A DNA stretch of 64,000 bases from G032773895 sp965248935 (GTDB lineage: Bacteria > Pseudomonadota > Gammaproteobacteria > Pseudomonadales > Cellvibrionaceae), in NCBI GenBank assembly GCA_965248935.1, contig OZ252214.1:4340001-4404000 (forward strand). The letters run 5' to 3'. Position numbers and translations under genes: made by a program. The notes under the pieces are model-generated. The model did not search any database. It had not been told where the DNA came from and saw nothing but the letters and a program-made list of their open reading frames with translations. This document shows, piece by piece, positions 1 to 7,921 of the stretch. The number at the start of each line of letters is the position of its first letter. Position 1 is the first letter of the stretch.

Positions 1-282
1 TTGTCTAATTTACAAAAAATTGGTGGCAACTTAGTCATAAAACTTAATAAGCAATTAAAAAACCTGCATGGATTAGAAAGTTTAAATTACGTTCACGATA
101 GGCTTGAAATTTATTCAAATGCGAACCTTGTGGATTTAAAAGGTTTGCATAATTTACAACACCTTGACCTTTATTATATTGAAAATAATCCAATTTTAAG
201 TCAAGAAGAAATCGATGCTTTTAATGCTCGTAATGATGATTTATTTTTTGATGATACGCTCCTTAATAATGTTAAATTTTGA
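1..282 (+). CDS. Leucine-rich-repeat / receptor-L-like protein, C-terminal part
   Basis: The reading frame is open from the first base and ends at TGA 280-282, so the gene probably begins before the window. The 93 visible residues show a repeated pattern of the type L-x-x-I-x-G-x-L-x-I followed by N-x-x-L-x-x-L-x-G-L, as in receptor L-domain or leucine-rich repeats, then a charged Asp/Asn-rich tail. Such domains act in protein or ligand binding; the partner cannot be told. The TTG at base 1 is only the edge of the visible frame, not a supported start. Confidence 0.55.
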   Translation: MSNLQKIGGNLVIKLNKQLKNLHGLESLNYVHDRLEIYSNANLVDLKGLHNLQHLDLYYIENNPILSQEEIDAFNARNDDLFFDDTLLNNVKF

Positions 283-508
283 CAATATTTGGCGGTACTT
301 GATTAAATAAACTTTTGTTTTTCGACTCCCACAGTTTTTAATAACATTCAATTTTGGCATTAAACACTATTGTTTTTTGCTATTGTTTTGGGTGCCTGCT
401 CATAGACGAATTATCTTAATATCGCTCAAAAAACAACCGCCTGAAAAATAATTGAAAATTTTTTGGAGGTATTTCATTTCTACCCTGTTTAGTAAGTGTA
501 ATTTGATA

Positions 509-536
509 TTGCTACATCATATTTGCTGCATCATAT
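509..536. repeat. 14-bp tandem duplication (2 copies)
   Basis: TTGCTACATCATAT is followed at once by TTGCTGCATCATAT, differing at one base. It lies about 40 bp upstream of the small secreted gene at 578. The stretch 283-577 otherwise shows no gene. It is one of many short tandem duplications in the window. Confidence 0.9.
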
Positions 537-577
537 TAAAGTTACGATAGAAAATAATCACTTATATGGAGAAAATA

Positions 578-931
578 ATGAAAAATATTAACCCTTTTAA
601 AAAATTAAATATATTAAAAGCTATGTTAGCACTCACGGCAGTTGTCTCAGTAGAGGCATTTTCTAATTCACATACATGTAAACCAGTGGATGTCATGTCT
701 TTTAGTAGTCGTATTCACGTCAGGTGTTCCAATCCGAAAGGTGGCATTAATTACTTTGCTGTTTCAACAAAAAATAAAACCAATGCAGATAGATTTTTGA
801 AAGTGGCTACTACAGCCTTAGTCTCAGGTAAAAAAGTGTACGTCAATTATGGGTCTTCTAATACGAGCGGTGCTTCATTTGGGTGCTTAGCTAAAGATTG
901 CCGAAAAGCAACGTATTTTGGCATCAAATAA
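578..931 (+). CDS. Small secreted cysteine-containing protein, copy A
   Basis: A 117-residue exported protein. An upstream in-frame ATG exists at 566, but GGAG at 568-571 sits within that extension and is correctly spaced for the ATG at 578, so 578 is chosen. The N-terminus is lysine-rich and then hydrophobic (ALTAVVSVEAF), a Sec signal peptide. The mature part has paired cysteines and the signatures RIHVRCSN, YFAVSTKN, SGASFGC and DCRKA, shared with the next gene. The layout (short beta-rich protein with two probable disulfides) faintly recalls OB-fold toxin B subunits such as SubB-like proteins; this is a weak inference. It forms a unit with 960-1298 and the protease at 1308. Confidence 0.75.
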   Translation: MKNINPFKKLNILKAMLALTAVVSVEAFSNSHTCKPVDVMSFSSRIHVRCSNPKGGINYFAVSTKNKTNADRFLKVATTALVSGKKVYVNYGSSNTSGASFGCLAKDCRKATYFGIK

Positions 932-959
932 TGGTGTTTTATTAAAGGAGATATAAGTA

Positions 960-1298
960 ATGTCTAAAAAAACAACAGCTATGATGATGTGTTTTATGTT
1001 TTGTTCATTATTTGCTTTTAAGGCTCATTCAGCAGTGCAGTACTGTACGCCAACAGGGGTGAATGTGTATAGCAGCCGGATACATGTAAAGTGTGCTAAT
1101 TCTATCAATGGTATTCGTTACTTTGCGGTATCTACAAAAAATTCAACTCAAGCAGAGCGCTTTTTAACAATCACTTCAGCAGCTTTCGCTGCGGGTAGAG
1201 ATGTAATCCTTAGGTATAATCCACTTGATACTGGGGGCGAATCTTTTGGTTGTCGATCATCTAATTGTAGAAAAGCAACGAGCGTTGGCTTAAGGTAG
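960..1298 (+). CDS. Small secreted cysteine-containing protein, copy B
   Basis: A 112-residue paralogue of the preceding gene, 28 bp downstream, with a strong ribosome site (AAAGGAG) ahead of ATG 960. The signal peptide ends near FKAHSA. The mature region shares RIHVKCAN, YFAVSTKN, FGC and NCRKA with copy A, with the cysteines in the same order, so the two arose by tandem duplication and could form a mixed oligomer. The exact function is not recognised. The protease start follows only 9 bp after the stop, pointing to one transcript and a joint extracellular role. Confidence 0.78.
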   Translation: MSKKTTAMMMCFMFCSLFAFKAHSAVQYCTPTGVNVYSSRIHVKCANSINGIRYFAVSTKNSTQAERFLTITSAAFAAGRDVILRYNPLDTGGESFGCRSSNCRKATSVGLR

Positions 1299-1307
1299 GA
1301 GTGTACT

Positions 1308-2351
1308 ATGACATACGCAAAAGCATTAATGACACTGTTTTTTCTGTCAGTATTCACATCACAAGTTCATGCGGCACTTTATTGGGAGTCTGGTGTTCGA
1401 TCAAAAAATATTAGTTTCTGTTTTGTGGGTGATGCATTAACAAGTCGATCTGATCGGGTAAATGAAGTAAGAGATTATTTTAGACATGCGGAAAACGCAG
1501 CTAATATTACGTTTAATTACCTTGGTACTTGTCCAGAGCCAACAAAACACCCTTCAAATAGTAAAAATGATTATTTTGACGGGGATATACGTATAGTTCT
1601 ATGGAATGTAAGTGTTTCATCAACAGGCTTGGTTCCTGGAAAAGGCTGTCCCATGTTTCGTGACAAAAAAGGTAAGTACGATGGTGGGAACCATGGTGGT
1701 AGTTGGTCAAACTCTCCTAATAACTTAAAGAAACATCGTTCATGTCAATATAACTTTAAACTTGGTGACGATAGCGATGATAGTGGTACACCATGGTTAA
1801 GTCATACATTACACGAGCTAGGGCATGGGCTTGGTTTATCTCATGAACATGCACGTGCAGATATTCCCGGTACTTGTGTTACGGCAGGCGGTGTAACGAG
1901 TGGCTATATTACTCCTTATGATAATCAATCAGTGATGCACTACTCTAATCCAGGATGTAATATTGAAGGAAATTATTCTCAAAAAGGGCTTTCTACATAT
2001 GATCGTCTTGCCTTGCATATTATGTACCCTGAAAATAACCGTTATGCTGAGCATATTGGCAAGCGTGTAGTTCGTGCTGGGGGTTATTTGAAATTATATG
2101 ACGAATTGGGTTTTCGTGGCGCTAATGAGAGTTATATTTATAAATCCACAAGCTGGAAAGTTGATGGATTAACCGTTAGTTATAAAGATAATTTGAATTA
2201 CCGAATGTCATTCCCGGGTGTGTACACTGTAAAGTTTGCATATAAAGACTTTTTAAATCGCAAATATAATTCAACAATTAAAGTTGAGGTACTTTCTCAC
2301 ACTGGCTATCGAAAACGAAATGCAGCTATCTCTATAGCATCTGTATTTTAG
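1308..2351 (+). CDS. Secreted metzincin-type zinc metalloprotease (astacin-like)
   Basis: A 347-residue exported protease. A signal peptide covers about residues 1-22 (ending QVHA). Residues 169-179 read HELGHGLGLSH, the metzincin HExxHxxGxxH zinc site (three His ligands, catalytic Glu170), followed by a Met-turn SVMHY at 208-212, the form typical of astacins. Several cysteines suggest disulfides. The region after about residue 235 has no recognised motif and may be a beta-rich accessory domain. AGGAG precedes the ATG. It is last in a three-gene unit with two small secreted paralogues, which may be partners, substrates or inhibitors. A terminator hairpin follows at once. Confidence 0.88.
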   Translation: MTYAKALMTLFFLSVFTSQVHAALYWESGVRSKNISFCFVGDALTSRSDRVNEVRDYFRHAENAANITFNYLGTCPEPTKHPSNSKNDYFDGDIRIVLWNVSVSSTGLVPGKGCPMFRDKKGKYDGGNHGGSWSNSPNNLKKHRSCQYNFKLGDDSDDSGTPWLSHTLHELGHGLGLSHEHARADIPGTCVTAGGVTSGYITPYDNQSVMHYSNPGCNIEGNYSQKGLSTYDRLALHIMYPENNRYAEHIGKRVVRAGGYLKLYDELGFRGANESYIYKSTSWKVDGLTVSYKDNLNYRMSFPGVYTVKFAYKDFLNRKYNSTIKVEVLSHTGYRKRNAAISIASVF

Positions 2352-2366
2352 TCACCGTTTACTCTA

Positions 2367-2390
2367 AACCACCTACTCAAGTAGGTGGTT
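2367..2390 (+). terminator. Rho-independent terminator after the metzincin gene
   Basis: A perfect 10-bp stem (AACCACCTAC / GTAGGTGGTT) with a TCAA tetraloop is followed by a T-rich stretch (ATTATTTGTT). It lies 16 bp after the protease stop and closes the secreted three-gene unit. Confidence 0.88.
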
Positions 2391-2464
2391 ATTATTTGTT
2401 AAGGCTTTGCCTTTAAGCACACCTAATGTTCTCTCTTTTTAATTCCTGCTACTAACGAACAATT

Positions 2465-2512
2465 ATATGTTCGAAAATGGCAGTCTTATATATGTTCGAA
2501 AATGAAAGTCTT
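2465..2512. repeat. 25-bp-period tandem duplication
   Basis: Two copies of a 23-bp unit beginning ATATGTTCGAAAATG lie at 2465-2487 and 2490-2512 and differ at two bases (GC to AA). Each contains the palindrome TTCGAA. Apart from this, 2391-2716 shows no convincing gene; a minus-strand frame across 2562-2864 lacks a start signal and a recognisable family and is left out. Confidence 0.85.
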
Positions 2513-2716
2513 ATATTGTGGATTTATCGGTTAATAGACAAAACCATGTGATAATTCATTTTTATTTTGTGAATGCTGACCGCCATAAATAACCGCCAGC
2601 AAAATAGTCTCTTCGTGAATTTGGATAATTTAGTTTCAGAGAATCATCCTTACTGCAAATTGGATGAGCTATTATCTTTTCGAGATATTGGCCTTTCAAG
2701 ATATTAGCCCATTGAA

Positions 2717-2953
2717 TTAAGCACAGGCCCAGGAAATAGCCGACCTGCGCCTTTCTATATAGGTAAAGAGTTTTTTGCCTGTGCGTGGGTGTACTGGGTG
2801 GCAAAAGTGGTGGTGGTCTCTTGATGAACCGAGGTACTCCCAGCATTGACCTAAAAATAGGCACATTGGATCACCTTCGTTGATCGGCTCAAGGGCGAGG
2901 ATTTCCCACATTTCGAGCCATTCAGGGTCGTTCGCTTCTATAAAATCCATCAT
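2717..2953 (-). CDS. Small hypothetical protein
   Basis: A 78-residue frame rich in Trp, Glu and His, with segments such as WLEMWEILALEP and HPVHPRTGKK that look protein-like rather than random. No family is recognised and no ribosome site precedes the start (two consecutive ATGs at 2953 and 2950). The composition suggests a small soluble protein; it may be a remnant. It stands alone between the metzincin unit and prfB. Confidence 0.4.
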   Translation of the reverse strand: MMDFIEANDPEWLEMWEILALEPINEGDPMCLFLGQCWEYLGSSRDHHHFCHPVHPRTGKKLFTYIERRRSAISWACA

Positions 2954-3254
2954 ATCGATAAATACTGTCTATAGGAAGAGTATCATTTACTTTCAATACC
3001 TTATTGTAGAGTTGTAATGTCGTTTGTCAAATATATTCTGTAACCTATTGTTTTTACTTGTAAAAATGTGATTTATATCTCGTTGGTTTATTGGGGGCTG
3101 CCTAAAGCTGAGAGTCGGTTAGTATCCAGGAAACACATGGAGTTGTGGGCTGTGGTCATGTAAAATTGCCGACCTTTGTGGGTGGTGGGCTATAAACAGG
3201 TTAAAACCGCCAAGCGCTGACTATAAGCTGAGAAAGATGTCGAGAGAGAGTTGT
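2954..3254. other. Intergenic region upstream of prfB
   Basis: About 300 bp with no convincing reading frame. It must carry the prfB promoter, but no -35/-10 pair stands out enough to call. An in-frame ATG at 3237 would add six residues (MSRESC) to RF2. Confidence 0.5.
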
Positions 3255-4350
3255 ATGGAAATTGCCCCGCTAACCAATACTTTAGTTGATTTAGAAGAGC
3301 GAACAAACGTGCTTAGGGGGTATCTTTGACTATGTTGAGCGCAAAGAGAGGTTAACGGAAGTTGAGCTTCTTCTTGGGGAATCAGATGTATGGAATGACC
3401 CCGCCAAGGCGCAGGAGCTTGGGCGCGAACGCTCATCCTTGGTGTTGGTTGTCAATACTATTGAGGCGTTAGACCAGGGCATTTTGGATTGTCGTGATCT
3501 AATGGATATGGCAGTTGAGGAAAATGACGAAGAGGGTATTGCGGATGTAGAAGCCGAAGTGGCTGAATTGGAGACGCAATTGGGCATTTTGGAGTTTCGT
3601 CGTATGTTTTCCGGCGAAATGGATGCAAATAACGCTTATTTGGATATTCAATCGGGCTCCGGTGGCACTGAAGCTCAGGATTGGGCCGAAATGATTTTAA
3701 GAATGTATTTGCGCTGGGGCGAAAGCAAGGGGTTTAAAACGACTTTAGAAGAGGCTTCTGCCGGTGATGTGGCAGGGGTTAAAAGTGCTACCATTCGCTT
3801 TGAGGGGGAATACGCATTTGGCTGGTTACGCACTGAGACGGGTGTTCATCGTCTGGTGAGAAAGTCGCCATTTGATTCTGGTAATCGCCGTCATACTTCT
3901 TTTGCGTCCGTCTTTGCCTCTCCTGAAATTTCCGACGATATTGAGATTGATATTAACCCTGCGGATTTACGTGTGGACACATACCGTGCAAGTGGTGCAG
4001 GTGGGCAGCATGTTAATAAAACCGATTCGGCTGTGCGTATTACCCATGAACCCTCTGGTATTGTGGCTCAATGTCAAAGCGAACGTTCACAACATGCTAA
4101 CCGCGATAAAGCGATGAAAATGTTACGAGCAAGAATGTATGAGCAGGAATTACTTAAGCGCAACGAAGAGAAGCAGGCTATGGAAGACAGTAAGGCCGAT
4201 ATTGGCTGGGGCAGTCAAATTCGCTCTTATGTTTTAGATGATCAACGTATTAAGGATTTACGTACAAGTGTGCAAACGAGCAATTGCCAAAATGTATTGG
4301 ATGGGGATTTAGACCCGTTTATTGAAGCCAGCTTAAAAGCGGGCCTCTGA
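3255..4350 (+). CDS. prfB: Peptide chain release factor 2 (programmed +1 frameshift)
   Basis: RF2 recognises UAA and UGA stops and triggers peptide release on the ribosome. The gene is split: 3255-3326 encodes 24 residues ending RGYL, then in-frame TGA 3327-3329, after which a +1 shift continues at GAC 3328 to the stop at 4350, giving 364 residues, the normal family length. The GGQ release motif (SGAGGQHVN) and the class-typical RKSPFDSG and QAMEDSKADIGWGSQIRSYV regions are present. Start 3255 (MEIAPL) fits the family and has a GAGAGAG upstream; 3237 is an in-frame alternative. lysS follows 124 bp downstream, the usual prfB-lysS order. Confidence 0.98.
3315..3330 (+). promoter_or_regulatory. 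RF2 programmed frameshift signal
   Basis: AGGGGGTATCTTTGAC holds the internal Shine-Dalgarno AGGGGG, a three-base spacer, the slippery CTT and the TGA followed by C. In this known autoregulation, low RF2 makes the ribosome pause at UGA and slip forward one base, so RF2 controls its own synthesis. The downstream frame (GAC at 3328) matches the main coding frame exactly. Confidence 0.97.
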
Positions 4351-4435
4351 GCTTCTTGGAGCTAAGTTTCTTGGAGCTAAGCTTCTTAGAAAAAGTTTCT
4401 TAGAAAAACTTCTTAGAAAAAGCTTCTTGGAAAAA
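4351..4435. repeat. 14/15-bp tandem repeat array between prfB and lysS
   Basis: Six imperfect units fill the linker directly after the prfB stop: two 15-bp units (GCTTCTTGGAGCTAA type), then four of 13-14 bp (GCTTCTTAGAAAAA type), ending in an A-rich tail before lysS. It is the longest of the short-period arrays in the window. No reading frame or hairpin terminator is evident. Confidence 0.93.
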
Positions 4436-4474
4436 GAAAAAATATTATTTTTACCTACAAGGTGACCACTTATA

Positions 4475-5995
4475 ATGAGCGACCAACAAAAAAATGCAGC
4501 GCCAGACGAAAATAAATTAATTGCTGAGCGTCGTACTAAATTGACTCACATTCGTGAAACTGCGAAGGAAAATGGTACCAGTGCGTTTCCCAATGACTTT
4601 ACTCCTGAACATAAAAGCAAGGAGTTACAAGAAACATTTGGCGAGAAGTCTAAAGAGGAGTTGGAGTCTTTAGGTAATATTGTCAGTATTGCCGGTCGAG
4701 TGATTCGCAACCGAGGTGCTTTCTTGGCGATTCAGGATGGTATTGGTCAGATTCAATTGTATGTTACTAAAGAAGCTCGGCCTTTTGCTAAAAAATTAGA
4801 TTTAGGCGATATTGTTGGCGTTAAAGGTGAATTGCACAAATCGGGCAAAGGCGATTTGTACGTTCAACTGGACGAATACACTTTGCTTACTAAAGCGCTT
4901 CGACCTTTGCCGGATAAATATCATGGTTTGGCGGATCAAGAATTGCGTTATCGTCAACGTTATGTGGATTTAATCGTCAACCCTGAAGTTCGTGATACAT
5001 TTATTATTCGTTCTAAAGTAATTCAGTTTATTCGCAACTACTTAAATGGTAACAATTTTTTAGAAGTGGAAACTCCGATGTTGCAAACCATTCCCGGTGG
5101 TGCAACAGCGAGACCTTTTATTACTCACCACAATGCGTTAGATATGGATATGTATCTACGTATTGCGCCAGAACTGTATTTAAAGCGTTTGGTTGTCGGT
5201 GGTTTTGAGCGCGTATACGAAATTAATCGCAATTTTCGTAACGAAGGTTTATCTACTCGTCATAACCCTGAGTTTACCATGTTGGAATTCTATCAAGCCT
5301 ATGCGGACTACAATGATTTGATGGACCTAACGGAAGACTTATTGCGTAAACTTGCCGGTGAGGTAATTGGTTGTACCAGTATTGTGAATACTAAACCGGC
5401 CAAAGGCGAAGAAGAACCAGAAACGGTGACGTACGATTTTTCTAAACCGTTTATTAGGTTAAGTATCTTTGATTCAATTTTGCATTTTAATCCTGAACTC
5501 AGTGCCAGTGATATCAATACTATTGAGTCTGCAAAAGCAGTGGCGACTAGGTTAGAAATCCCACTGAAAGATATTTGGGGTTTAGGTAAAATCCAAATTG
5601 AAATATTTGAAAAAACAGTTGAACATCGCTTACAGCAACCCACATTTATTACGGAATACCCGACAGAAGTGTCACCTTTAGCTCGTAGAAGTGACGCCAA
5701 TCCGTTTGTCACGGACAGATTTGAATTTTTTGTGGGTGGTCGTGAGATTGCCAATGGTTTTTCTGAGCTTAATGATGCAGAAGATCAAGCAGAGCGCTTC
5801 CAAGCACAGGTGGCTGAAAAAAATGCCGGTGATGATGAAGCCATGCATTACGATGCGGACTATGTGCGAGCATTAGAATATGGTTTGCCACCTACGGCGG
5901 GTGAAGGTATTGGTATTGATCGGCTGGTGATGATGCTAACCGATTCACCCTCTATTCGAGATGTATTGCTGTTTCCGCATATGCGCCCAGAATAA
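4475..5995 (+). CDS. lysS: Lysyl-tRNA synthetase, class II
   Basis: Charges tRNA-Lys with lysine in the cytoplasm. The 506 residues match the usual length. An N-terminal OB-fold anticodon-binding domain (about 60-150, with VSIAGRVIRNRG) precedes the class II catalytic core with motif 1 (FLEVETPML), motif 2 (RNFRNEGLSTRHNPEFT) and motif 3 (GEGIGIDRLVM). An AAGGTGA ribosome site precedes ATG 4475. It lies downstream of prfB across the repeat array and is probably cotranscribed with it. Confidence 0.98.
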   Translation: MSDQQKNAAPDENKLIAERRTKLTHIRETAKENGTSAFPNDFTPEHKSKELQETFGEKSKEELESLGNIVSIAGRVIRNRGAFLAIQDGIGQIQLYVTKEARPFAKKLDLGDIVGVKGELHKSGKGDLYVQLDEYTLLTKALRPLPDKYHGLADQELRYRQRYVDLIVNPEVRDTFIIRSKVIQFIRNYLNGNNFLEVETPMLQTIPGGATARPFITHHNALDMDMYLRIAPELYLKRLVVGGFERVYEINRNFRNEGLSTRHNPEFTMLEFYQAYADYNDLMDLTEDLLRKLAGEVIGCTSIVNTKPAKGEEEPETVTYDFSKPFIRLSIFDSILHFNPELSASDINTIESAKAVATRLEIPLKDIWGLGKIQIEIFEKTVEHRLQQPTFITEYPTEVSPLARRSDANPFVTDRFEFFVGGREIANGFSELNDAEDQAERFQAQVAEKNAGDDEAMHYDADYVRALEYGLPPTAGEGIGIDRLVMMLTDSPSIRDVLLFPHMRPE

Positions 5996-6082
5996 AGGAA
6001 TAAATAAGCGGCAACCGAGACGTATTTTTATTGCCTTTTACCGGGATGGCGCATTATTTGTTTAATTGTTTTTGTGCCAAAA

Positions 6083-6096
6083 GTTTCTAGGTTAAA
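6083..6096. repeat. Dispersed motif GTTTCTAGGTTAAA (one of three)
   Basis: The same 14 bases occur at 13899-13912, and a close relative lies in the copy at 57094-57132. The stretch 5996-6249 between lysS and ung otherwise holds only a 14-bp tandem duplication at 6130-6157. Confidence 0.6.
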
Positions 6097-6129
6097 TAGA
6101 GTGTATTGACGTTTTTATTTAATAGGCTT

Positions 6130-6157
6130 ATGTTTGTATGCGAATGTTTGTATAGCG
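6130..6157. repeat. 14-bp tandem duplication upstream of ung
   Basis: ATGTTTGTATGCGA is followed directly by ATGTTTGTATAGCG. It lies about 90 bp before the ung start in a gene-free stretch. Confidence 0.85.
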
Positions 6158-6249
6158 CCATGGTTGATGGCCGAATTCTTTCGAGTTAAAGCTGCTATTT
6201 AGTGATGAGTAAACTTGGTTAGTTCCTTATACGTGGGCCATAAATATAT

Positions 6250-6963
6250 ATGTCTGAAGTTGTAACAGAAGCTCAAACGGGTAAAAACATCCAACTGGAT
6301 TCCAGTTGGATGAGCGCAATAGGAGGTGAATTTGATGCCCCCTATATGAAGCAATTAAAGCAGTTTTTGCTCGAAGAAAAACAGGCAGGAAAGGTGATTT
6401 TCCCGCCGGGAAAACAAATATTTAATGCGTTAAATACGACGCCCATCGACAAGGTCAAAGTGGTTATTCTCGGACAGGACCCATACCATGGCCTCGGTCA
6501 AGCGCATGGGCTGTGTTTTTCTGTCCCTCCCGAGGTACCCGCGCCGCCGTCGTTACAAAATATGTTTAAAGAAATTAATCAAGACTTGGGTTTGCCCATT
6601 GCCAATCATGGTTGTCTGCAATCCTGGGCGGAGCAAGGGGTATTGTTACTGAATGCAACCTTAACGGTACAGCAGGGCAATGCAGGTTCTCACCAAGGGC
6701 GAGGCTGGGAAGTATTCACCGACGCGGTAATTAATGCGATAAATATCCAAAGGGAAGGGGTGGCGTTTGCACTTTGGGGAAGCTATGCGCAGAAAAAGGG
6801 TGCGATGATAAACGGGGCAAAACACTTAGTTTTGAAATCCGCTCATCCGTCACCACTGTCTGCTTACCGAGGCTTTTTTGGTTGCAAGCACTTTTCTCAA
6901 ATTAATAATTACTTGGTGCAAAAAGGACGAGAGCCTATTGATTGGTCCTTGCCGCACATATAG
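6250..6963 (+). CDS. ung: Uracil-DNA glycosylase, family 1
   Basis: Removes uracil from DNA to start base-excision repair. The 237 residues contain the water-activating motif GQDPYHG, the uracil-binding region GLCFSVP, LLNATLTV and the DNA-intercalating HPSPLSAYRGFFGCKHFSQ segment, all in family order and spacing. The start is the ATG at 6250; no strong Shine-Dalgarno is visible, so initiation may be weak. It converges on the HDOD gene, with a triple 18-bp repeat between the two ends. Confidence 0.98.
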   Translation: MSEVVTEAQTGKNIQLDSSWMSAIGGEFDAPYMKQLKQFLLEEKQAGKVIFPPGKQIFNALNTTPIDKVKVVILGQDPYHGLGQAHGLCFSVPPEVPAPPSLQNMFKEINQDLGLPIANHGCLQSWAEQGVLLLNATLTVQQGNAGSHQGRGWEVFTDAVINAINIQREGVAFALWGSYAQKKGAMINGAKHLVLKSAHPSPLSAYRGFFGCKHFSQINNYLVQKGREPIDWSLPHI

Positions 6964-7016
6964 CGGGGTTAACTATTGTAGTGGGGTTAACTATTGCAGC
7001 AGGGTTAACTACTAAG
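6963..7016. repeat. 18-bp tandem triplication at convergent gene ends
   Basis: Three consecutive 18-bp units (6963-6980, 6981-6998, 6999-7016) share the core GGGTTAACTA. The first begins on the last base of the ung stop codon, and the third contains the HDOD gene's stop codon (7005-7007, minus strand). The expansion has therefore placed or moved the end of the HDOD coding sequence. Confidence 0.92.
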
Positions 7017-7841
7017 CATCGTCATTGCCGCTTCCATATCTTCACTTAAGTCTTCAGCGACTGCGGATTCAATATTCGGGTCGAAGCCCAGCCTGTCAAA
7101 CGCTGTCACTGTAGTATAATCGACATCGATACTGTGCCCTGAGTCCGCATAGCTCTGTAACATAGAAACCGTTACTAAATCGGCATAATCTGGCTTACCT
7201 AGTTTTCGAGTGTAATTGAGATATTCCATTGGCACGGAACGAAGCTCAGTGGGGAATTCCCATTCGGTCAGAATTTTTACCCCTAGCATGGGATGGATCT
7301 CTTGGATAACGGTATCCAATGTAATGCTATCTCTAAGAATACTTGGGTTGTCTTCTGCATAAGACAAAATGGGTAAGACACCTATTTGGTGAGTTAGGCC
7401 GGCCAAAGCCGCTTGATCGGCTCGCAATTTGGTTTTGAACTTGCAATATACATGACACATTCCGGCGATTTCACTGGAGCGAGTCCAGGTCTCCCTCAGT
7501 TTTTTATCGACAAAATCCGTTGTCGCCTGGAACATTTGTTCCATTGCCAAGCCTGTTGCTAGATTGCAGGTGTACTGCATTCCTAAACGTGACAGAGCCA
7601 TATTGAGGTCTTCAATTTCTCTGGCTGCTCTAAAGAGAGGGCTGTTTGCTACTTTTATGATTCTTGCCGCCAAAGCAGCATCATTGCTAATGACTTCAGA
7701 CAGCGTACTGGTGCAGGCATTGTCATCTTCTGCAACTTCTCGGACTTTCAATGCAATTTCTGGCAAAGTTGGTAAAACTAGCTGGTCATTGTTGATAGCG
7801 GAAACGATATATCGTGCAATTTTCTGAGCAAGAGCGCTCAT
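7005..7841 (-). CDS. HDOD domain signalling protein
   Basis: A 278-residue cytoplasmic protein with an HDOD domain over about residues 15-215: LPTLPEIALKV, then ISNDAALAARIIKVANSPLF, and the GL-A-LTHQIGVLPIL segment. HDOD proteins are non-catalytic relatives of HD phosphohydrolases and act in signalling and stress control; the partner here is unknown. The start at 7841 has AGAGG upstream. Its C-terminus (AAMTMLSS) is encoded in part by the 18-bp repeat shared with the end of ung. Confidence 0.92.
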   Translation of the reverse strand: MSALAQKIARYIVSAINNDQLVLPTLPEIALKVREVAEDDNACTSTLSEVISNDAALAARIIKVANSPLFRAAREIEDLNMALSRLGMQYTCNLATGLAMEQMFQATTDFVDKKLRETWTRSSEIAGMCHVYCKFKTKLRADQAALAGLTHQIGVLPILSYAEDNPSILRDSITLDTVIQEIHPMLGVKILTEWEFPTELRSVPMEYLNYTRKLGKPDYADLVTVSMLQSYADSGHSIDVDYTTVTAFDRLGFDPNIESAVAEDLSEDMEAAMTMLSS

Positions 7842-7921
7842 AGGTTTGCCTCTTTAATTGCAAGGTTCAAGGGCTTCCTCCCCAGTTATGGTGCAACCGC
7901 TGAAGAGAATGAAACGTACAC

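Noticed and set aside
2562..2864. Minus-strand frame of 100 codons
   Set aside because: Overlaps a better frame at 2717-2953, has a proline-rich low-complexity start, no ribosome site and no family likeness.
4351..4435. Possible CRISPR array
   Set aside because: Units of 13-15 bp are directly adjacent with no spacers; no cas genes are in the window.
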